Positions 1 to 13,612 of a stretch of 61,669 bases of DNA are shown one piece after another (position 1 is the first letter of the stretch; every line of letters begins with the position of its first letter). The stretch covers positions 1 through 61,669 of the forward strand of contig WPIO01000388.1 in the NCBI GenBank assembly GCA_009760855.2. The letters run 5' to 3'. The DNA is from Cristatella mucedo. Lineage: Eukaryota > Bryozoa > Phylactolaemata > Cristatellidae. The position numbers were made by a program, and so were the translations under genes. Under the pieces are notes generated by a model. The model was not told where the DNA came from. It worked only from the letters and a program-made list of their open reading frames with translations, and did no database searches.

Positions 1-130
1 TTACGTGCTAAATGCTTTTAACAATGTGGTGCAGCACGCTGCTGCCAGCAAGAGAACGCTCCGACATGCAGATTTCAAGTTTCTATATATTCCGCGATCT
101 GCCGCAAACCCGTGTGAAACGTGTTTTTTT
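1..130 (+). repeat. Satellite block R, copy 1
   Basis: Marked by GTGCTAAATGCTTTTAACAATG and CAGCAAGAGAACGCTCC, with CCGCAAACCCGTGTG downstream. The same combination recurs near 4,857 and 6,471. Confidence 0.65.
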
Positions 131-2551
131 ACGTGCGAAATGCTTTAAACATGGTGCAGCACTCTGCTGCCAGCCAGCGCACGCTCCGACATGCAGATTT
201 GAAGTTTCTAGATATTCCGCGATCTGCTGCGAACTCGTGCGAAACGTGTTATTTACGTGCGAAATGCTTTAAACATGGTGCAGCACTCTGCTGCCAGCCA
301 GCCCACGCTCCGACATGCAGTTTTGAAGTTTCTACATATTCCGCGATCTGCTGCAAACTCGTGCGAAACGTGTTATTTACGTGCGAAATGCTTTAAACAA
401 GGTTCAGCACTCTGCTGCCAGCCAGTACACGCTCCGACATGTAGATATGAAGTTTCTACATATTCCGCGATCTGCTGCAAACTCGTGCAAAACGTGTTAT
501 TTACGTGCGAAATGCTTTAAACAAGGTGCAGCACACTGCTGCCAGCAAGCGCACGCTCCGACATGCAGATTTGAAGTTTCTATATATTCCGCGATCTGCC
601 GCGAACCCGTGCGAAACGTGTTATTTACGTGCGAAATGCTTTAAACAAGGTGCAGCACGCTGCTGCCAGCAAGTGCACGCTCCGACATGCATATTTCAAG
701 TTTCTATATATTCCGCGATCAGCCGCGAACCCGTGTGAAACGTGTTATTTACGTGCGAAATGCTTTAAACATGGTGCAGCACTCTGCTGCCAGCAAGCCC
801 ACGCTCCGACATGCAGATTTGAAGTTTCTACATATTCTGCGATCTGCTGCGAACTCGTGGGAAACGTGTTATTTACGTGCGAAATGCTTTAAACAAGGTG
901 CAGCACTCTGCTGCCGGCCAGGGCACGCTCCGACATGCAGTTTTGAAGTATCTAGATATTCCGCAATCTTCTGCGAACTCGTGCGAAATGTGTTTTTTGA
1001 GAGTGCGAAATGCTCAAAACAAGGTGCAGCACTCTGCTGCAAGCCAGTACACGCTCCGACATGTAGATATGAAGTTTCTACATATTCTGCGAGCTGCTGC
1101 GAACTCGTGCGAAATGTGTTATTTACGTGCGAAATGCTTTAAACAAGGTGCAACACACTGCTGCTAGCAAGCGCACGCTTCGACATGCAGATTTTAAAAG
1201 TTTCTATATATTGCGCGATCTGCGGCGAACCCGTGCGAAACGTGTTATTTACGTGCGAAATGCTTTAAACAAGGTGCAGCACGCTGCTGCCAGCAAGTGC
1301 ACGCTCCGACATGCAGATTTCAAGTTTCTATATATTCCGCGATCTGCCGCGAACCCGTGTGAAACGTGTTATTTACGTGCGAAATGCTTTAAACATGGTG
1401 CAGCACTCTGCTGCCAGCCAGCCCTCGCTCCGACATGCAGATTTGAAGTTTCTACACTTTCCGCGATCTGCTGCGAACTCGTGCGAAACGTGTTATTTAC
1501 GTGCGAAATGCTATAAACATGGTGCAGCACTCTGCTGCCAGCCAGCACACGCTCCGACATGCAGATTTGAAGTTTCTAGATATTCCGCAATCTGCTGCGA
1601 ACTCGTGCGAAATGTGTTTTTCGAGTGCGAAATGCTTTAAACAAGGTGCAGCACTCTGCTGCCGGCCAGGGCACGCTCCGACATGCAGATTTGAAGTTTC
1701 TACATATTTCGCGATCATCTGCGAACTCGTGCGAAACGTGTTATTTGAGTGCGAAATGCTTAAAACAAGGTGCAGCACTCTGCTGCCAGCCAGTACACGC
1801 TCCGACACGTAGATATGACGTTTCTACATATTCCGCGAGCTGCTGCGAACTCGTGCGAAACGTGTTATTTACGTGCGAAATGCTTTAAACAAGGTGCAGC
1901 ACGCTGCTGCCAGCAAGGGCACGCTCCGACATGCAGATTTTAAGTTTCTATGTATTCCGCGATCTGCCGCGAATTCGTGCGAAACGTGTTATTTACGTGC
2001 GAAATGCTTTTAACAATGTGCAGCACGCAGCTGCCAGCAAGAGCACGCTCCGACATGCAGATTTCAAGTTTCTATATATTCCGCGATCTGCCGCAAAACC
2101 CGTTTGAAACGTGTTTTTTACGTGCGAAATGCTTTAAACATGGTGCAGCACTCTGCTGCCAGCCAGCGCACGCTCCGACATGCAGATTTGAAGTTTCTAC
2201 ATATTCCGCGATCTGCTGCGAACTCGTGCGAAACGTGTTATTTACGTGCGAAATGCTTTAAACAAGGTGCAGCACTCTGCTGCGAGCAAGTGCACGCTCC
2301 GACATGCAGATTTGAAGTATCTACATATTCCGCGATCTGCCGCGAACTTGTGCGAAACGTGTTATTAACGTGCGAAATGCTTTAAACAAGGTGCAGCACT
2401 CTGCTGCCAGCCAGCGCACGCTCCGACATGCAGATTTGAAGTTTCTACATATTCCGCGATCTGCTGCGAACTCGTGCGAAACGTGTTATTTACGTGCGAA
2501 ATGCTTTAAACAAGGTGCAGCACGCTGCTGCCAGCAAGTGCACGCTCCGAC

Positions 2552-2936
2552 ATGCAGATTTCAAGTTTCTATATATTCCGCGATCTGCCGCGAACCCGTG
2601 TGAAACGTGTTATTTACGTGCGAAATGCTTTAAACATGGTGCAGCACTCTGCTGCCAGCCAGCCCTCGCTCCGACATGCAGATTTCAAGTTTCTACACTT
2701 TCCGCGATCTGCTGCGAACTCGTGCGAAACGTGTTATTTACGTGCGAAATGCTTTAAACATGGTGCAGCACTCTGCTGCCAGTCAGCCCACGCTCCTAAA
2801 TGCAGATTTGAAGTTTCTAGATATTCCGCGATCTGCTCCGAACTCGTTCAAAACCTGTTATTTACCTGCGAAATGCTTTAAACATGGTGCAGCACTCTGG
2901 TGCCAGTCAGTGCACGCTCCGACATGCAGATTTTAA
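2552..2936 (+). repeat. Satellite block P, copy 1
   Basis: A run of three distinctive monomers: one with CCAGCCCTCGCTCCGAC, one with CAGCCCACGCTCCTAAATG and one with CAGTGCACGCTCCGACATG followed by GATTTTAAG. The same ordered run occurs at 5,539, 10,250 and 13,228. Copies 1 and 2 share private changes (CTCTGGTGCC, CTCGTTCAAAACCTG) and lie 2,987 bp apart, close to 24 monomers. Confidence 0.75.
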
Positions 2937-3807
2937 GTTTCTATATATTTCGCGATCTGCCGCGAACCCATGCGAAACGTGTTATTTACGTGCGAAATGC
3001 TCAAAACAAGGTGCAGCACTCTGCTGCCAGCCAGTACACGCTCCGACATGTAGATATGAAGTTTCTACGTATTCCGCGAGCTGCTGCGAACTCGTGCGAA
3101 ACGTGTTATTTACGTGCGAAATGCTTTAAACAAGGTGCAGCACTCTGCTGCCAGCAAGCGCACGCTCCGACATGCAGATTTGAAGTTTCTATATATTCCG
3201 CGATCTGCTGCGAACCCATGCGAAACGTGTTATTTACGTGTGAAATGCTTTAAACATGGTGCAGCACGCTGCTGCCAGCAAGTGCACACTGTGACATGCA
3301 GATTTCAAGTTTCTATATATTTCGCGATCTGCCGCAATCCCGTGTGAAATGTGTTATTTACGTGCGAAATGCTTTAAACATGGTGCAGCACTCTGCTGCC
3401 AGCCAGTACACGCTCCGACATGTAGATTTGAAGTTTCTACATATTCCGCGATCTGCTGCGAACTCGTACGAAACGTGTTATTTACGTGCGAAATGCTTTA
3501 AACAAGGTGCAGCACTCTGCTGCCAGCAAGCGCACGCTGCGACATGCAGATTTGAAGTTTCTACATATTCCGCGATCTGCTGCGAACTCGTGCAAAACGT
3601 GTTATTTACGTGCGAAATGCTTTAAACAAGGTGCAGCACTCTGCTGCCAGCCAGCACGCACTCCGACATGCAGATTTGAAGTTTCTAGATATTCCGCGAT
3701 CTGCTCCGAACTCGTGCGTAACGTGTTATTTACGTGCGAAATGCTTAAACATGGTGCAGCACTCTGCTGCCAGCCAGCACACGCTCCGACATGCAGATTT
3801 GAAGTTT

Positions 3808-4095
3808 CTACATATTTCGCGATCATCTGCGAACTCGTGCGAAACGTGTTATTTGAGTGCGAAATGCTTAAAACAAGGTGCAGCACTCTGCTGCCAGCCA
3901 GTACACGCTCCGACACGTAGATATGACGTTTCTACATATTCCGCGAGCTGCTGCGAACTCGTGCGAAACGTGTTATTTACGTGCGAAATGCTTTAAACAA
4001 GGTGCAGCACGCTGCTGCCAGCAAGGGCACGCTCCGACATGCAGATTTCTAGTTTCTATGTATTCCGCGATCTGCCGGGAATTCGTGCGAAACGT
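3808..4095 (+). repeat. Satellite block S, copy 1
   Basis: Monomer string with TTTCGCGATCATCTGCG, then GTTATTTGAGTGCGAAATGC, then CACGTAGATATGACG, then CAGCAAGGGCACGC. The same string occurs at about 4,562-4,850 and, slightly different, at about 1,704-2,000. Confidence 0.7.
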
Positions 4096-4486
4096 GTTAT
4101 TTACGTGCGAAATGCTTTAAACAAGGTGCAGCACGCTGCTGCCAGCAAGCACACGCTCCGACATGCAGATTTCAAGTTTCTAGATATTCCGCGATCTGCT
4201 GCAAACTCGTGCGAAACGTGTTATTTACGTGCGAAATGCTTTAAACAAGGTGCAGCACTCTGCTGCCAGCAAGCGCACGCTCCGACATGCAGATTTGAAG
4301 TTTCTACATATTCCGCGATCTGCTGCGAACCCGTGCGAAACGTGTTATTTACGTGCGAAATGCTTTAAACAAGGTGCAGCACGCTGCTGCCAGCAAGCAC
4401 ACGCTCCGACATGCAGATTTGAAGTATCTAGATATTCCGCGATCTTCTGCGAACTCGTGTGAAACGTGTTATTTACGTGCGAAATG

Positions 4487-4503
4487 CTTTAAACTGCTTT
4501 AAA
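4487..4503 (+). other. 10-bp micro-duplication within a monomer
   Basis: Reads GCTTTAAACTGCTTTAAACA where other monomers have one CTTTAAACA. It lengthens this monomer to about 134 bp and explains the 10-bp offset between the two S blocks. Confidence 0.7.
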
Positions 4504-4561
4504 CATGGTGCAGCACTCTGCTGCCAGCCAGCACACGCTCCGACATGCAGATTTGAAGTTT

Positions 4562-4850
4562 CTACATATTTCGCGATCATCTGCGAACTCGTGCGAAACG
4601 TGTTATTTGAGTGCGAAATGCTTAAAACAAGGTGCAGCACTCTGCTGCCAGCCAGTACACGCTCCGACACGTAGATATGACGTTTCTACATATTCCGCGA
4701 GCTGCTGCGAACTCGTGCGAAACGTGTTATTTACGTGCGAAATGCTTTAAACAAGGTGCAGCACGCTGCTGCCAGCAAGGGCACGCCTTGACATGCAGAT
4801 TTTAAGTTTCAATGTATTCCGCGATCTGCCGCGAATTCGTGCGAAACGTG
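4562..4850 (+). repeat. Satellite block S, copy 2
   Basis: Repeats the string at 3,808, displaced by 754 bp: six monomers plus 10 bp. The extra 10 bp is a short duplication of CTTTAAACTG at 4,487-4,503, which dates after the block duplication. Confidence 0.7.
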
Positions 4851-4856
4851 TTATTT

Positions 4857-4985
4857 ACGTGCTAAATGCTTTTAACAATGTGCAGCACGCTGCTGCCAGC
4901 AAGAGAACGCTCCGACATGCAGATTTCAAGTTTCTATATATTCCGCGATCTGCCGCAAACCCGTGTGAAACGTGTTGTTTACGTG
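4857..4985 (+). repeat. Satellite block R, copy 2
   Basis: Same GTGCTAAATGCTTTTAACAATG marker as at position 8. It lies 1,614 bp (13 monomers) upstream of copy 3 and shares GTGTTGTTTACG with it downstream. Confidence 0.7.
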
Positions 4986-5538
4986 CGAAATGCTTTAAAC
5001 ATGGTGCAGCACTCTGTTGCCAGCCAGCGCACGCTCCGACATGCAGATTTGAAGTTTCTAGATATTCCGCGATCTGCTGCGAACTCGTGGGAAATGTCTT
5101 TTTCGAGTGCGAAATGCTCAAAACAAGGTGCAGCACTCTGCTGCCGGCCAGGGCACGCTCCGACATGCAGTTTTGAAGTATCTAGATATTCTGCAATCTT
5201 CTGCGAACTCGTGCGAAATGTGTTTTTTTTGAGTGCGAAATGCTCAAAACAAGGTGCAGCACTCTGCTGCCAGCCAGTACACGCTCCGACATGTAGATAT
5301 GAAGTTTCTACATATTCTGCGAGCTGCTGCGAACTCGTGCGAAATGTGTTATTTACGTGCGAAATGCTTTAAACAAGGTGCAACACACTGCTGCTAGCAA
5401 GCGCACGCTTCGACATGCAGATTTTAAGTTTCTATATATTTCGCGATCTGCCGCGAACCCGTGCGAAACGTGTTATTTACGTGCGAAATGCTTTAAACAA
5501 GGTGCAGCACGCTGCTGCCAGCAAGTGCACGCTCCGAC

Positions 5539-5923
5539 ATGCAGATTTCAAGTTTCTATATATTCCGCGATCTGCCGCGAACCCGTGTGAAACGTGTTAT
5601 TTACGTGCGAAATGCTTTAAACATGGTGCAGCACTCTGCTGCCAGCCAGCCCTCGCTCCGACATGCAGATTTGAAGTTTCTACACTTTCCGCGATCTGCT
5701 GCGAACTCGTGCGAAACGTGTTATTTACGTGCGAAATGCTTTAAACATGGTGCAGCACTCTGCTGCCAGTCAGCCCACGCTCCTAAATGCAGATTTGAAG
5801 TTTCTAGATATTCCGCGATCTGCTCCGAACTCGTTCAAAACCTGTTATTTACCTGCGAAATGCTTTAAACATGGTGCAGCACTCTGGTGCCAGTCAGTGC
5901 ACGCTCCGACATGCAGATTTTAA
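5539..5923 (+). repeat. Satellite block P, copy 2
   Basis: Near-identical to the block at 2,552-2,936, including the private CTCTGGTGCC and CTCGTTCAAAACCTG changes. The similarity also extends upstream and downstream of the stated limits. Confidence 0.75.
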
Positions 5924-6470
5924 GTTTCTATATATTTCGCGATCTGCCGCGAACCCATGCGAAACGTGTTATTTACGTGCGAAATGCTTTGAACATGGTG
6001 CAGCACGCTGCTGCCAGCAAGTGCACACTGCGACATGCAGATTTCAAGTTTCTATATATTTCGCGATCTGCCGCAATCCCGTGTGAAATGTGTTATTTAC
6101 GTGCGAAATGCTTTAAACATGGTGCAGCCCTCTGCTGCCAGCCAGTACACGCTCCGACACGTAGATATGACGTTTCTACATATTCCGCGAGCTGCTGCGA
6201 ACTCGTACGAAACGTGTTATTTACGTGCGAAATGCTTTAAACAAGGTGCAGCACGCTGCTGCCAGCAAGTGCACACTGCGACATGCAGATTTCAAGTTTT
6301 TACATACTCCGCGATATGCTCAGAACTCGTGCAAAATGTGTTATTTACCTGCGAAATGCTTTAAACAAGGTGCAGCACTCTGCTGCCAGCCAGAACGCAC
6401 TCCGACATGCAGATTTGAAGTTTCTAGATATTCCGCGATCTGCTCCGAACTCGTGCGAAACGTGTTATTT

Positions 6471-6600
6471 ACGTGCTAAATGCTTTTAACAATGTGCAGC
6501 ACGCTGCTGTCAGCAAGAGAACGCTCCGACATGCAGATATCAAGTTTCTATATATTCCGCGATCTGCCGCAAACCCGTGTGAAACGTGTTGTTTACGTGC
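6471..6600 (+). repeat. Satellite block R, copy 3
   Basis: Same marker as copies 1 and 2. The following monomers keep the CACTCTGTTGCCAG variant seen after copy 2, which supports segmental duplication. Confidence 0.7.
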
Positions 6601-8142
6601 GAAATGCTTTAAACATGGTGCAGCACTCTGTTGCCAGCCAGCGCACGCTCCGACATGCAGATTTGAAGTTTCTACATATTCCGCGATCTGCTGCGAACTC
6701 GTGCGAAACGTGTTATTTACGTGCGAAATGCTCAAAACAAGGTGCAGCACTCTGCTGCCGGCCAGGGCACGCTCCGACATGCAGTTTTGAAGTATCTAGA
6801 TATTCTGCAATCTTCTGCGAACTCGTGCGAAATGTGTTTTTTGAGTGCGAAATGCTCAAAACAAGGTGCAGCACTCTGCTGCCAGCCAGTACACGCTCCG
6901 ACATGTAGATATGAAGTTTCTACATATTCTGCGAGCTGCTGCGAACTCGTGCGAAATGTGTTATTTACGTGCGAAATGCTTCAAACAAGGTGCAGCACGC
7001 TGCTGCTAGCAAGCGCACGCTTCGACATGCAGATTTTAAGTTTCTATATATTTCGCGATCTGCCGCGAACCCATGCGAAACGTGTTATTTACGTGCGAAA
7101 TGCTTTAAACAAGGTGCAGCACACTGCTGCAAGCAATTGCACACTCTGACATGCAGATTTTAAGTTTGTATATATTCCGCGATCTGCCGCTAACCCATGT
7201 GAAACGTGTTATTTACGTGCGAAATGCTTTAAACATGGTGCAGCACTCTGCTGCCAGCCAGCACACGCTCCGACATGCAGATTTGAAGTTTCTAGATATT
7301 CCGCGATCTGCTGCTAACTCGTGCGAAATGTGTTTTTTGAGTGCGAAATGCTCAAAACAAGGTGCAGCACTCTGCTGCCGGCCAGGGCACGCTCCGACAT
7401 GCAGATTTGAAGTATCTAGATATTCTGAAACCTTCTGCTATCTCGTGCGAAATGTGTTTTTTGAGTGCGAAACGCTCAAAACAGGGTGCAGCACTCTGCT
7501 GCCAGCCAGTACACGCTCCGACATGTAGATATGAAGTTTCTACGTATTCCGCGAGCTGCTGCGAACTCGTGCGAAACGTGTTATTTACGTGCGAAATGCT
7601 TTAAACAAGGTGCAACACGCTGCTGCTAGCAAGCGCACGCTCCGACATGCGGATTTTAAGTTTCTATATATTTTGCGATCTGCCGCGAACCCATGCGAAA
7701 CGTGTTATTTCCGTGCGAAATGCTTTGAACATGGTGCAGCACGCTGCTGCCAGCAAGTGCACACTGCGACATGCAGATTTCAAGTTTCTAGATATTCCGC
7801 GATCTGCTGCGAACTCGTGCGAAATGTGTTTTTTGAGTGCGAAATGCTTTAAACATGGTGCAGCACTCTGCTGCCAGCCAGCTCACGCTCCGACATGCAG
7901 ATTTGAAGTTTCTAGATATTCCGCAATCTGCTGCGAACTCGTGCGAAATGTGTTTTTTGAGTGCGAAATGCTCAAAACAAGGTGCAGCACTCTGCTGCCA
8001 GCCAGTACACGCTCCGACACGTAGATATGAAGTTTGTACATATTCCGCGAGCTGCTGCGAACTCGTGCGAAACGTGTTATTTACGTGCGAAATGCTTTAA
8101 ACATGGTGCAGCACGCTGCTGCCAGCAAGTGCACACTGCGAC

Positions 8143-8560
8143 ATGCAGATTTCAAGTTTCTATATATTCCGCAATCTGCCGCGAACCCGTGTGAAATGTG
8201 TTATTTACGTGCGAAATGCTTTAAACATGGTGCAGCACTCTGCTGCAAGCCAGTACACGCTCCGACACGTAGATATGACGTTTCTACATATTCCGCGAGC
8301 TGCTGCGAACTCGTGTGAAACGTGTTATTTACCTGCGAAATGCTTTAAACACGGTACAGCACTCTGCTGCCAGCAAGCATTTGCTCCGACATGCAGATTT
8401 GAAGTTTCGACATATTCCGCGATATGCTGTGAACTCGTGCTAAACGTGTTATTTACGTGCGAAATGCTTTAAACAAGGTGCAGCACTCTGCTGCCAGCGA
8501 GCGCACGCTCCGACATGCAGATTTAAAGTATCTAGATATCATGCGATCTTCTGCGAACTC
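8143..8560 (+). repeat. Satellite block Q, copy 1
   Basis: Contains a run marked by CCGCAATCTGCCGCGAACCC, then CACGGTACAGCAC with CAGCAAGCATTTGCTCC. The same run recurs at 11,121, again 2,978 bp away. Block Q to block P is 2,107 bp in both cases (8,143 to 10,250 and 11,121 to 13,228), so Q and P belong to one duplicated segment of about 2.98 kb. Confidence 0.75.
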
Positions 8561-10249
8561 GTGCGAAATGTGTTTTTGAGTGCGAAATGCTTTAAACAAG
8601 GTGCAGCACTCTGCTGCCAGCCAGTACACGCTCCGACACGTAGATATGAAGTTTCTACATCTTCCGCGAGCTGCTGCGAACTCATGCGAAACGTGTTATT
8701 TACGTGCGAAATGCTTTAAACAAGGTGCAGCACGCTGCTGCTAGCAAGCACACGCTCCGAAATGCAGATTTAAAGTTTCCATATATTTCGCGATCTGCCG
8801 CGAACCCATGCGAAACGTGTTATTTACGTGCGAAATGCTTTAAACATGGTGCAGCACGCTGCTGCCAGCAAGTGCACGCTCCGACATGCAGATTTCAAGT
8901 TTCTACATATTCCGCGATCTGCTGCGAACTCGTGCGAAACGTGTTATTTACGTGCGAAATGCTTTAAACAAGGTGCAGCACTCTGCTGCCAGCAAGTGCA
9001 CGCTCCGACAAGCAGATTTGACGTTTCTACATATTCCGCGATCTGCTGCGAACTCGTGCGAAACGTGTTATTTACGTGCGAATTGCTTTGAACAAGGTGC
9101 AGCTCTCTGCTGCCAGCCAGCGCACGCTCCGACATGCAGATTTGAAGTTTCTACATATTCCGCGATCTGCTGCGAACTCGTGCAAAACGTGTTATTTACG
9201 TGCGAAATGCTTTAAACATGGTGCAGCACTCTGCTGCCAGCCAGCACACGCTCCGACATGAAGATTTGAAGTTTCTAGATATTCCGCGATCTGCTGCGAA
9301 CTTGTGCGAAACGTGTTATTTACGTGCGAAATGCTTTAAACATGGTGCAGCACTCTGCTGCCAGCCAGCGCACGCTCCGACATGCAGATTTGAAGTTTCT
9401 ACATATTCCGCGATCTGCTGCGAACTCGTGCGAAACGTGTTATTTACGTGCGAAATGCTTTAAACAAGGTGCAGCACTCTGCTGCCAGCCAGTACACGCT
9501 CCGACATGCAGATTTGAAGTTTCTACATATTCTGCGATCTGCCGCGAACTCGTGCGAATCGTGTAATTTACGTGCGAAATGCTTTAAACAAGGTGCAGCA
9601 CGCTGCTGCCAGCAAGCACACGTTCCGACATGTAGATTTGAAGCATCTAGACATTCCGCGATCTTCTGCTAACACATGTGAAACGTGTTATTTACGTGCG
9701 AAATGCTTTAAACAAGGTGCAGCACGCTGCTGCCAGCAAGCACACGCTCTGACATGCAGATTTCAAGTTTCTATATATTCCGCGATCTGCCGCAAACCCG
9801 TGTGAAACGTGTTATTTACGTGCGAAATGCTTTAAACATGGTCCGGCACTCTCCTGCCAGCAAACGCACGCTCCGACATGCAGATTTGAAGCATCTAGAT
9901 ATTCTGCAATCTTCTGCGAACTGGTGCGAAATGTGTTTTTCGAGTGCGAAATGCTCAAAACAAGGTGCAGCACTCTGCTGCCAGCCAGTACACGCTCCGA
10001 CATATAGATATGAAGTTTCTACATATTCCGCGAGCTGCTGCGAACTCGTGCGAAACGTGTTATTTACGTGCGAAATGCTTTACACAAGGTGCAACACACT
10101 GCTGCTAGCAAGCGCACGCTCCGACATGCAGATTTCAAGTTTCTATATATTTCGCGATCTGCCGCGAACCCGTGCGAAACGTGTTATTAACGTGCGAAAT
10201 GCTTTAAACAAGGTGCAGCACGCTGCTGCCAGCAAGTGCACGCTCCGAC

Positions 10250-10634
10250 ATGCAGATTTCAAGTTTCTATATATTCCGCGATCTGCCGCGAACCCGTGTG
10301 AAACGTGTTATTTACTTACGAAATGCTTTAAACATGGTGCAGCACTCTGCTGCCAGCCAGCCCTCGCTCCGACATGCAGATTTGAAGTTTCTACACATTC
10401 CGCGATCTGCTGCGAACTCGTGCGAAACGTGTTATTTACGTGCGAAATGCTTTAAACATGGTGCAGCACTCTGCTGCCAGTCAGCCCACGCTCCTAAATG
10501 CAGATTTGAAGTTTCTAGATATTCCGCGATCTGCTCCGAACTCTTGCAAAACCTGTTATTTACCTGCGAAATGCTTTAAACATGGTGCAGCACTCTGCTG
10601 CCAGTCAGTGCACGCTCCGACATGCAGATTTTAA
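10250..10634 (+). repeat. Satellite block P, copy 3
   Basis: Same order of variant monomers as copies 1 and 2, but it shares the change TTACTTACGAAATGC with copy 4, which lies exactly 2,978 bp downstream. Copies 3 and 4 are therefore a separate, more recent pair. Confidence 0.75.
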
Positions 10635-11120
10635 GTTTCTACATATTCCGCGATCTGGTGCGAACTTGTGCGAAACGTGTTATTTACGTGCGAAATGCTT
10701 TAAACAAGGTGCAGCACGCTGCTGCCAGCCAGCACGCACTCCGACATGCAGATTTGAAGTAACCAGATATTTCGCGATCATCTACGACCTCGTGCGAAAC
10801 GTGTTATTTGAGTGCGAAATGCTTAAAACAAGGTGCAGCACTCTGCTGCCAGCCAGTACGAGCTCCGACATGTAGATATGAAGTTTCTACATATTCCGCG
10901 ATCTGCTGCAAACTCATGCGAAACGTGTTATTTACGTGCGAAATGCTTTAAACAACATGGTGCAGCACGCTACTGCCAGCAAGTGCACGCTCCGACATGC
11001 AGATTTGAAGTTTCTTTATATTCCGCGATCTGCTGCGAACTCGTGCGAAACGTGTTATTTCCGTGCAAAATGCTTTAAACATGGTGCAGCACTCTGCTGC
11101 CAGTCAGCGCACGCTCCGAC

Positions 11121-11540
11121 ATGCAGATTTCAAGTTTCTATATATTCCGCAATCTGCCGCGAACCCGTGTGAAATGTGTTATTTACGTGCGAAATGCTTT
11201 AAACATGGTGCAGCACTCTGCTGCCAGCCAGCACACGCTCCGACACGTAGATGTGACGTTTCTACATATTCCGCGAGCTGCTGCGAACTCGCGTGAAACG
11301 TGTTATTTACCTGCGAAATGCTTTAAACACGGTACAGCACTCTGCTGCCAGCAAGCATTTGCTCCAACATGCAGATTTGAAGTTTCTACATATTCCGCGA
11401 TTTGCTGTGAACTCGTGCTAAACGTGTTATTTACGTGCGAAATGCTTTAAACAAGGTGCAGCACTCTGCTGCCAGCAAGCGCACGCTCCGACATGCAGAT
11501 TTAAAGTATCTACATATTCTGCGATCTTCTGCGAACTCGA
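11121..11540 (+). repeat. Satellite block Q, copy 2
   Basis: Second copy of the run at 8,143, with the same GCATTTGCTCC variant. It begins where a tandem copy of the 2,978-bp segment starting at 8,143 would begin. Confidence 0.75.
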
Positions 11541-13227
11541 GCGAAATGTGTTTTTGAGTGCGAAATGCTCAAAACAATGTGCAGCATTCTGCTGCCAGGT
11601 AGGGAACGCTCCGACGTGCAGATTTGAAGTTTCTGGATATTTCGCGATCTGCTGCAAACTCGTGCGAAACGTGTTATTTACGTGTGAAATGCTTTAAACA
11701 AGGTGCAGCATGCTGCTGCCAGCAAGCGCTCGCTCCGACATGCAGATTTCAAGTTTCTACATATTCTGCGATCTGCTGCGAACCCGTGCGAAACAAGATA
11801 TTTGCGTGCGAAATGCTTTAAACATGGTGCAGCACGCTGCTGCCAGCAAGCGCACGCTCCAACATGCAGATTTGAAGTTTCTAGATATTCCGCGATCTGC
11901 TGCGAACTCGTGCGAAATGTGTTTTTTGAGTGCGAAATGCTCAAAACATGGTGCAGCACTCTGCTGCCAGCCAGTACACGCTCCGACACGTAGATATGAA
12001 GTTTGTACATATTCCGCGAGCTGCTGCGAACTCGTGCGAAACGTGTTATTTACGTGCGAAATGCTTTAAACATGGTGCAGCACGCTGCTGCCAGCAAGTG
12101 CACGCTCCGACATGCAGATTTCAAGTTTCTATATATTTCGCGATCTGCCGCGAACCCGTGCGAAACGTGTTATTTACGTGCGAAATGCTTTAAACATGGT
12201 GCAGCACTCTGCTGCCAGTCAGCGCACGCTCCGACATGCAGATATGAAGTTTCTACATATTCCGCGATCTGCTGCGAACTCGTGCGAAACGTGTTGTTTA
12301 CGTGCGAAATGCTTTAAACATGGTGCAGCACTCTGCTGCCAGCCAGCACACGCTCCGAAATGCAGATTTGAAGTTTCTACATATTCCGCGATCTGGTGCG
12401 AACTCGTGCGAAACGTGTTATTTACGTGCGAAATCCTTTAAACATGGTGCAGCACTCTGCTGCCAGTCAGCGCACGCTCCGACATGCAGATTTGAGGTTT
12501 CTACATATTCTGCGATCTGCCGCGAACTCGTGCGAATCGTGTTATTTACGTGCGAAATGCTTTAAACAAGGTGCAGCATGCTGCTGCCAGCAAGTGCACA
12601 CTGCGACATGCAGATTTCAAGTTTCTACATATTCCGCGATCTGCTGCGAACTCGTGCGAAACGTGTTATTTACCTGCGAAATGCTTTAAACAAGGTGCAG
12701 CACTCTGCTGCCAGCCAGCACACGCTCCGACATGCAGATTTGAAGTTTCTAGATATTCCGCGATCTGCTCCGAACTCGTGCGTAACGTGTTATTTACGTG
12801 CGAAATGCTTTGAACATGGTGCAACACTCTGCTGCCAGCCAGCGCATGCTCCGACATGCAGATTTGAAGTTTCTACATATTTCGCGATCATCTGCAAACT
12901 CGTGCGAAACGTGTTATTTACGTGCGAAATGCTTTAAACAAGGTGCAGCACTCTGCTGCCAGCCAGTACACGCTCCGACACGTAGATATGACGTTTCTAC
13001 ATATTCCGCGAGCTGCTGCGAATTCGTGCGAAACGTGTTATTTACGTGCGAAATGCTTTAAACAAGGTGCAGCACTCTGCTGCAGTCAGTGGCACGCTCC
13101 GACATGCAGATTTCTAGTTTCTATGTATTCCGCGATCTGCTGCGAACCCGTGCGAATCGTGTTATTTACGTGCGAAATGCTTTTAACAACGTGCAGCACG
13201 CTGCTGCCAGCAAGCGCACGCTCCGAC

Positions 13228-13612
13228 ATGCAGATTTCAAGTTTCTATATATTCCGCGATCTGCCGCGAACCCGTGTGAAACGTGTTATTTACTTACGAA
13301 ATGCTTTAAACATGGTGCAGCACTCTGCTGCCAGCTAGCCCTCGCTCCGACATGCAGATTTGAAGTTTCTACACATTCCGCGATCTGCTGCGAACTCGTG
13401 CGAAACGTGTTATTTACGTGCGAAATGCTTTAAACATGGTGCAGCACTCTGCTGCCAGTCAGCCCACGCTCCTAAATGCAGATTTGAAGTTTCTAGATAT
13501 TCCGCGATCTGCTGCGAACTCGTGCAAAACGTGTTATTTACGTGCGAAATGCTTTAAACATGGTGCAGCACTCTGCTGCCAGTCAGTGCACGATCCGACA
13601 TGCAGATTTTAA
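13228..13612 (+). repeat. Satellite block P, copy 4
   Basis: Pairs with copy 3 by the shared TTACTTACGAAATGC variant at a 2,978-bp distance (24 monomers plus 2 bp). Confidence 0.75.
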
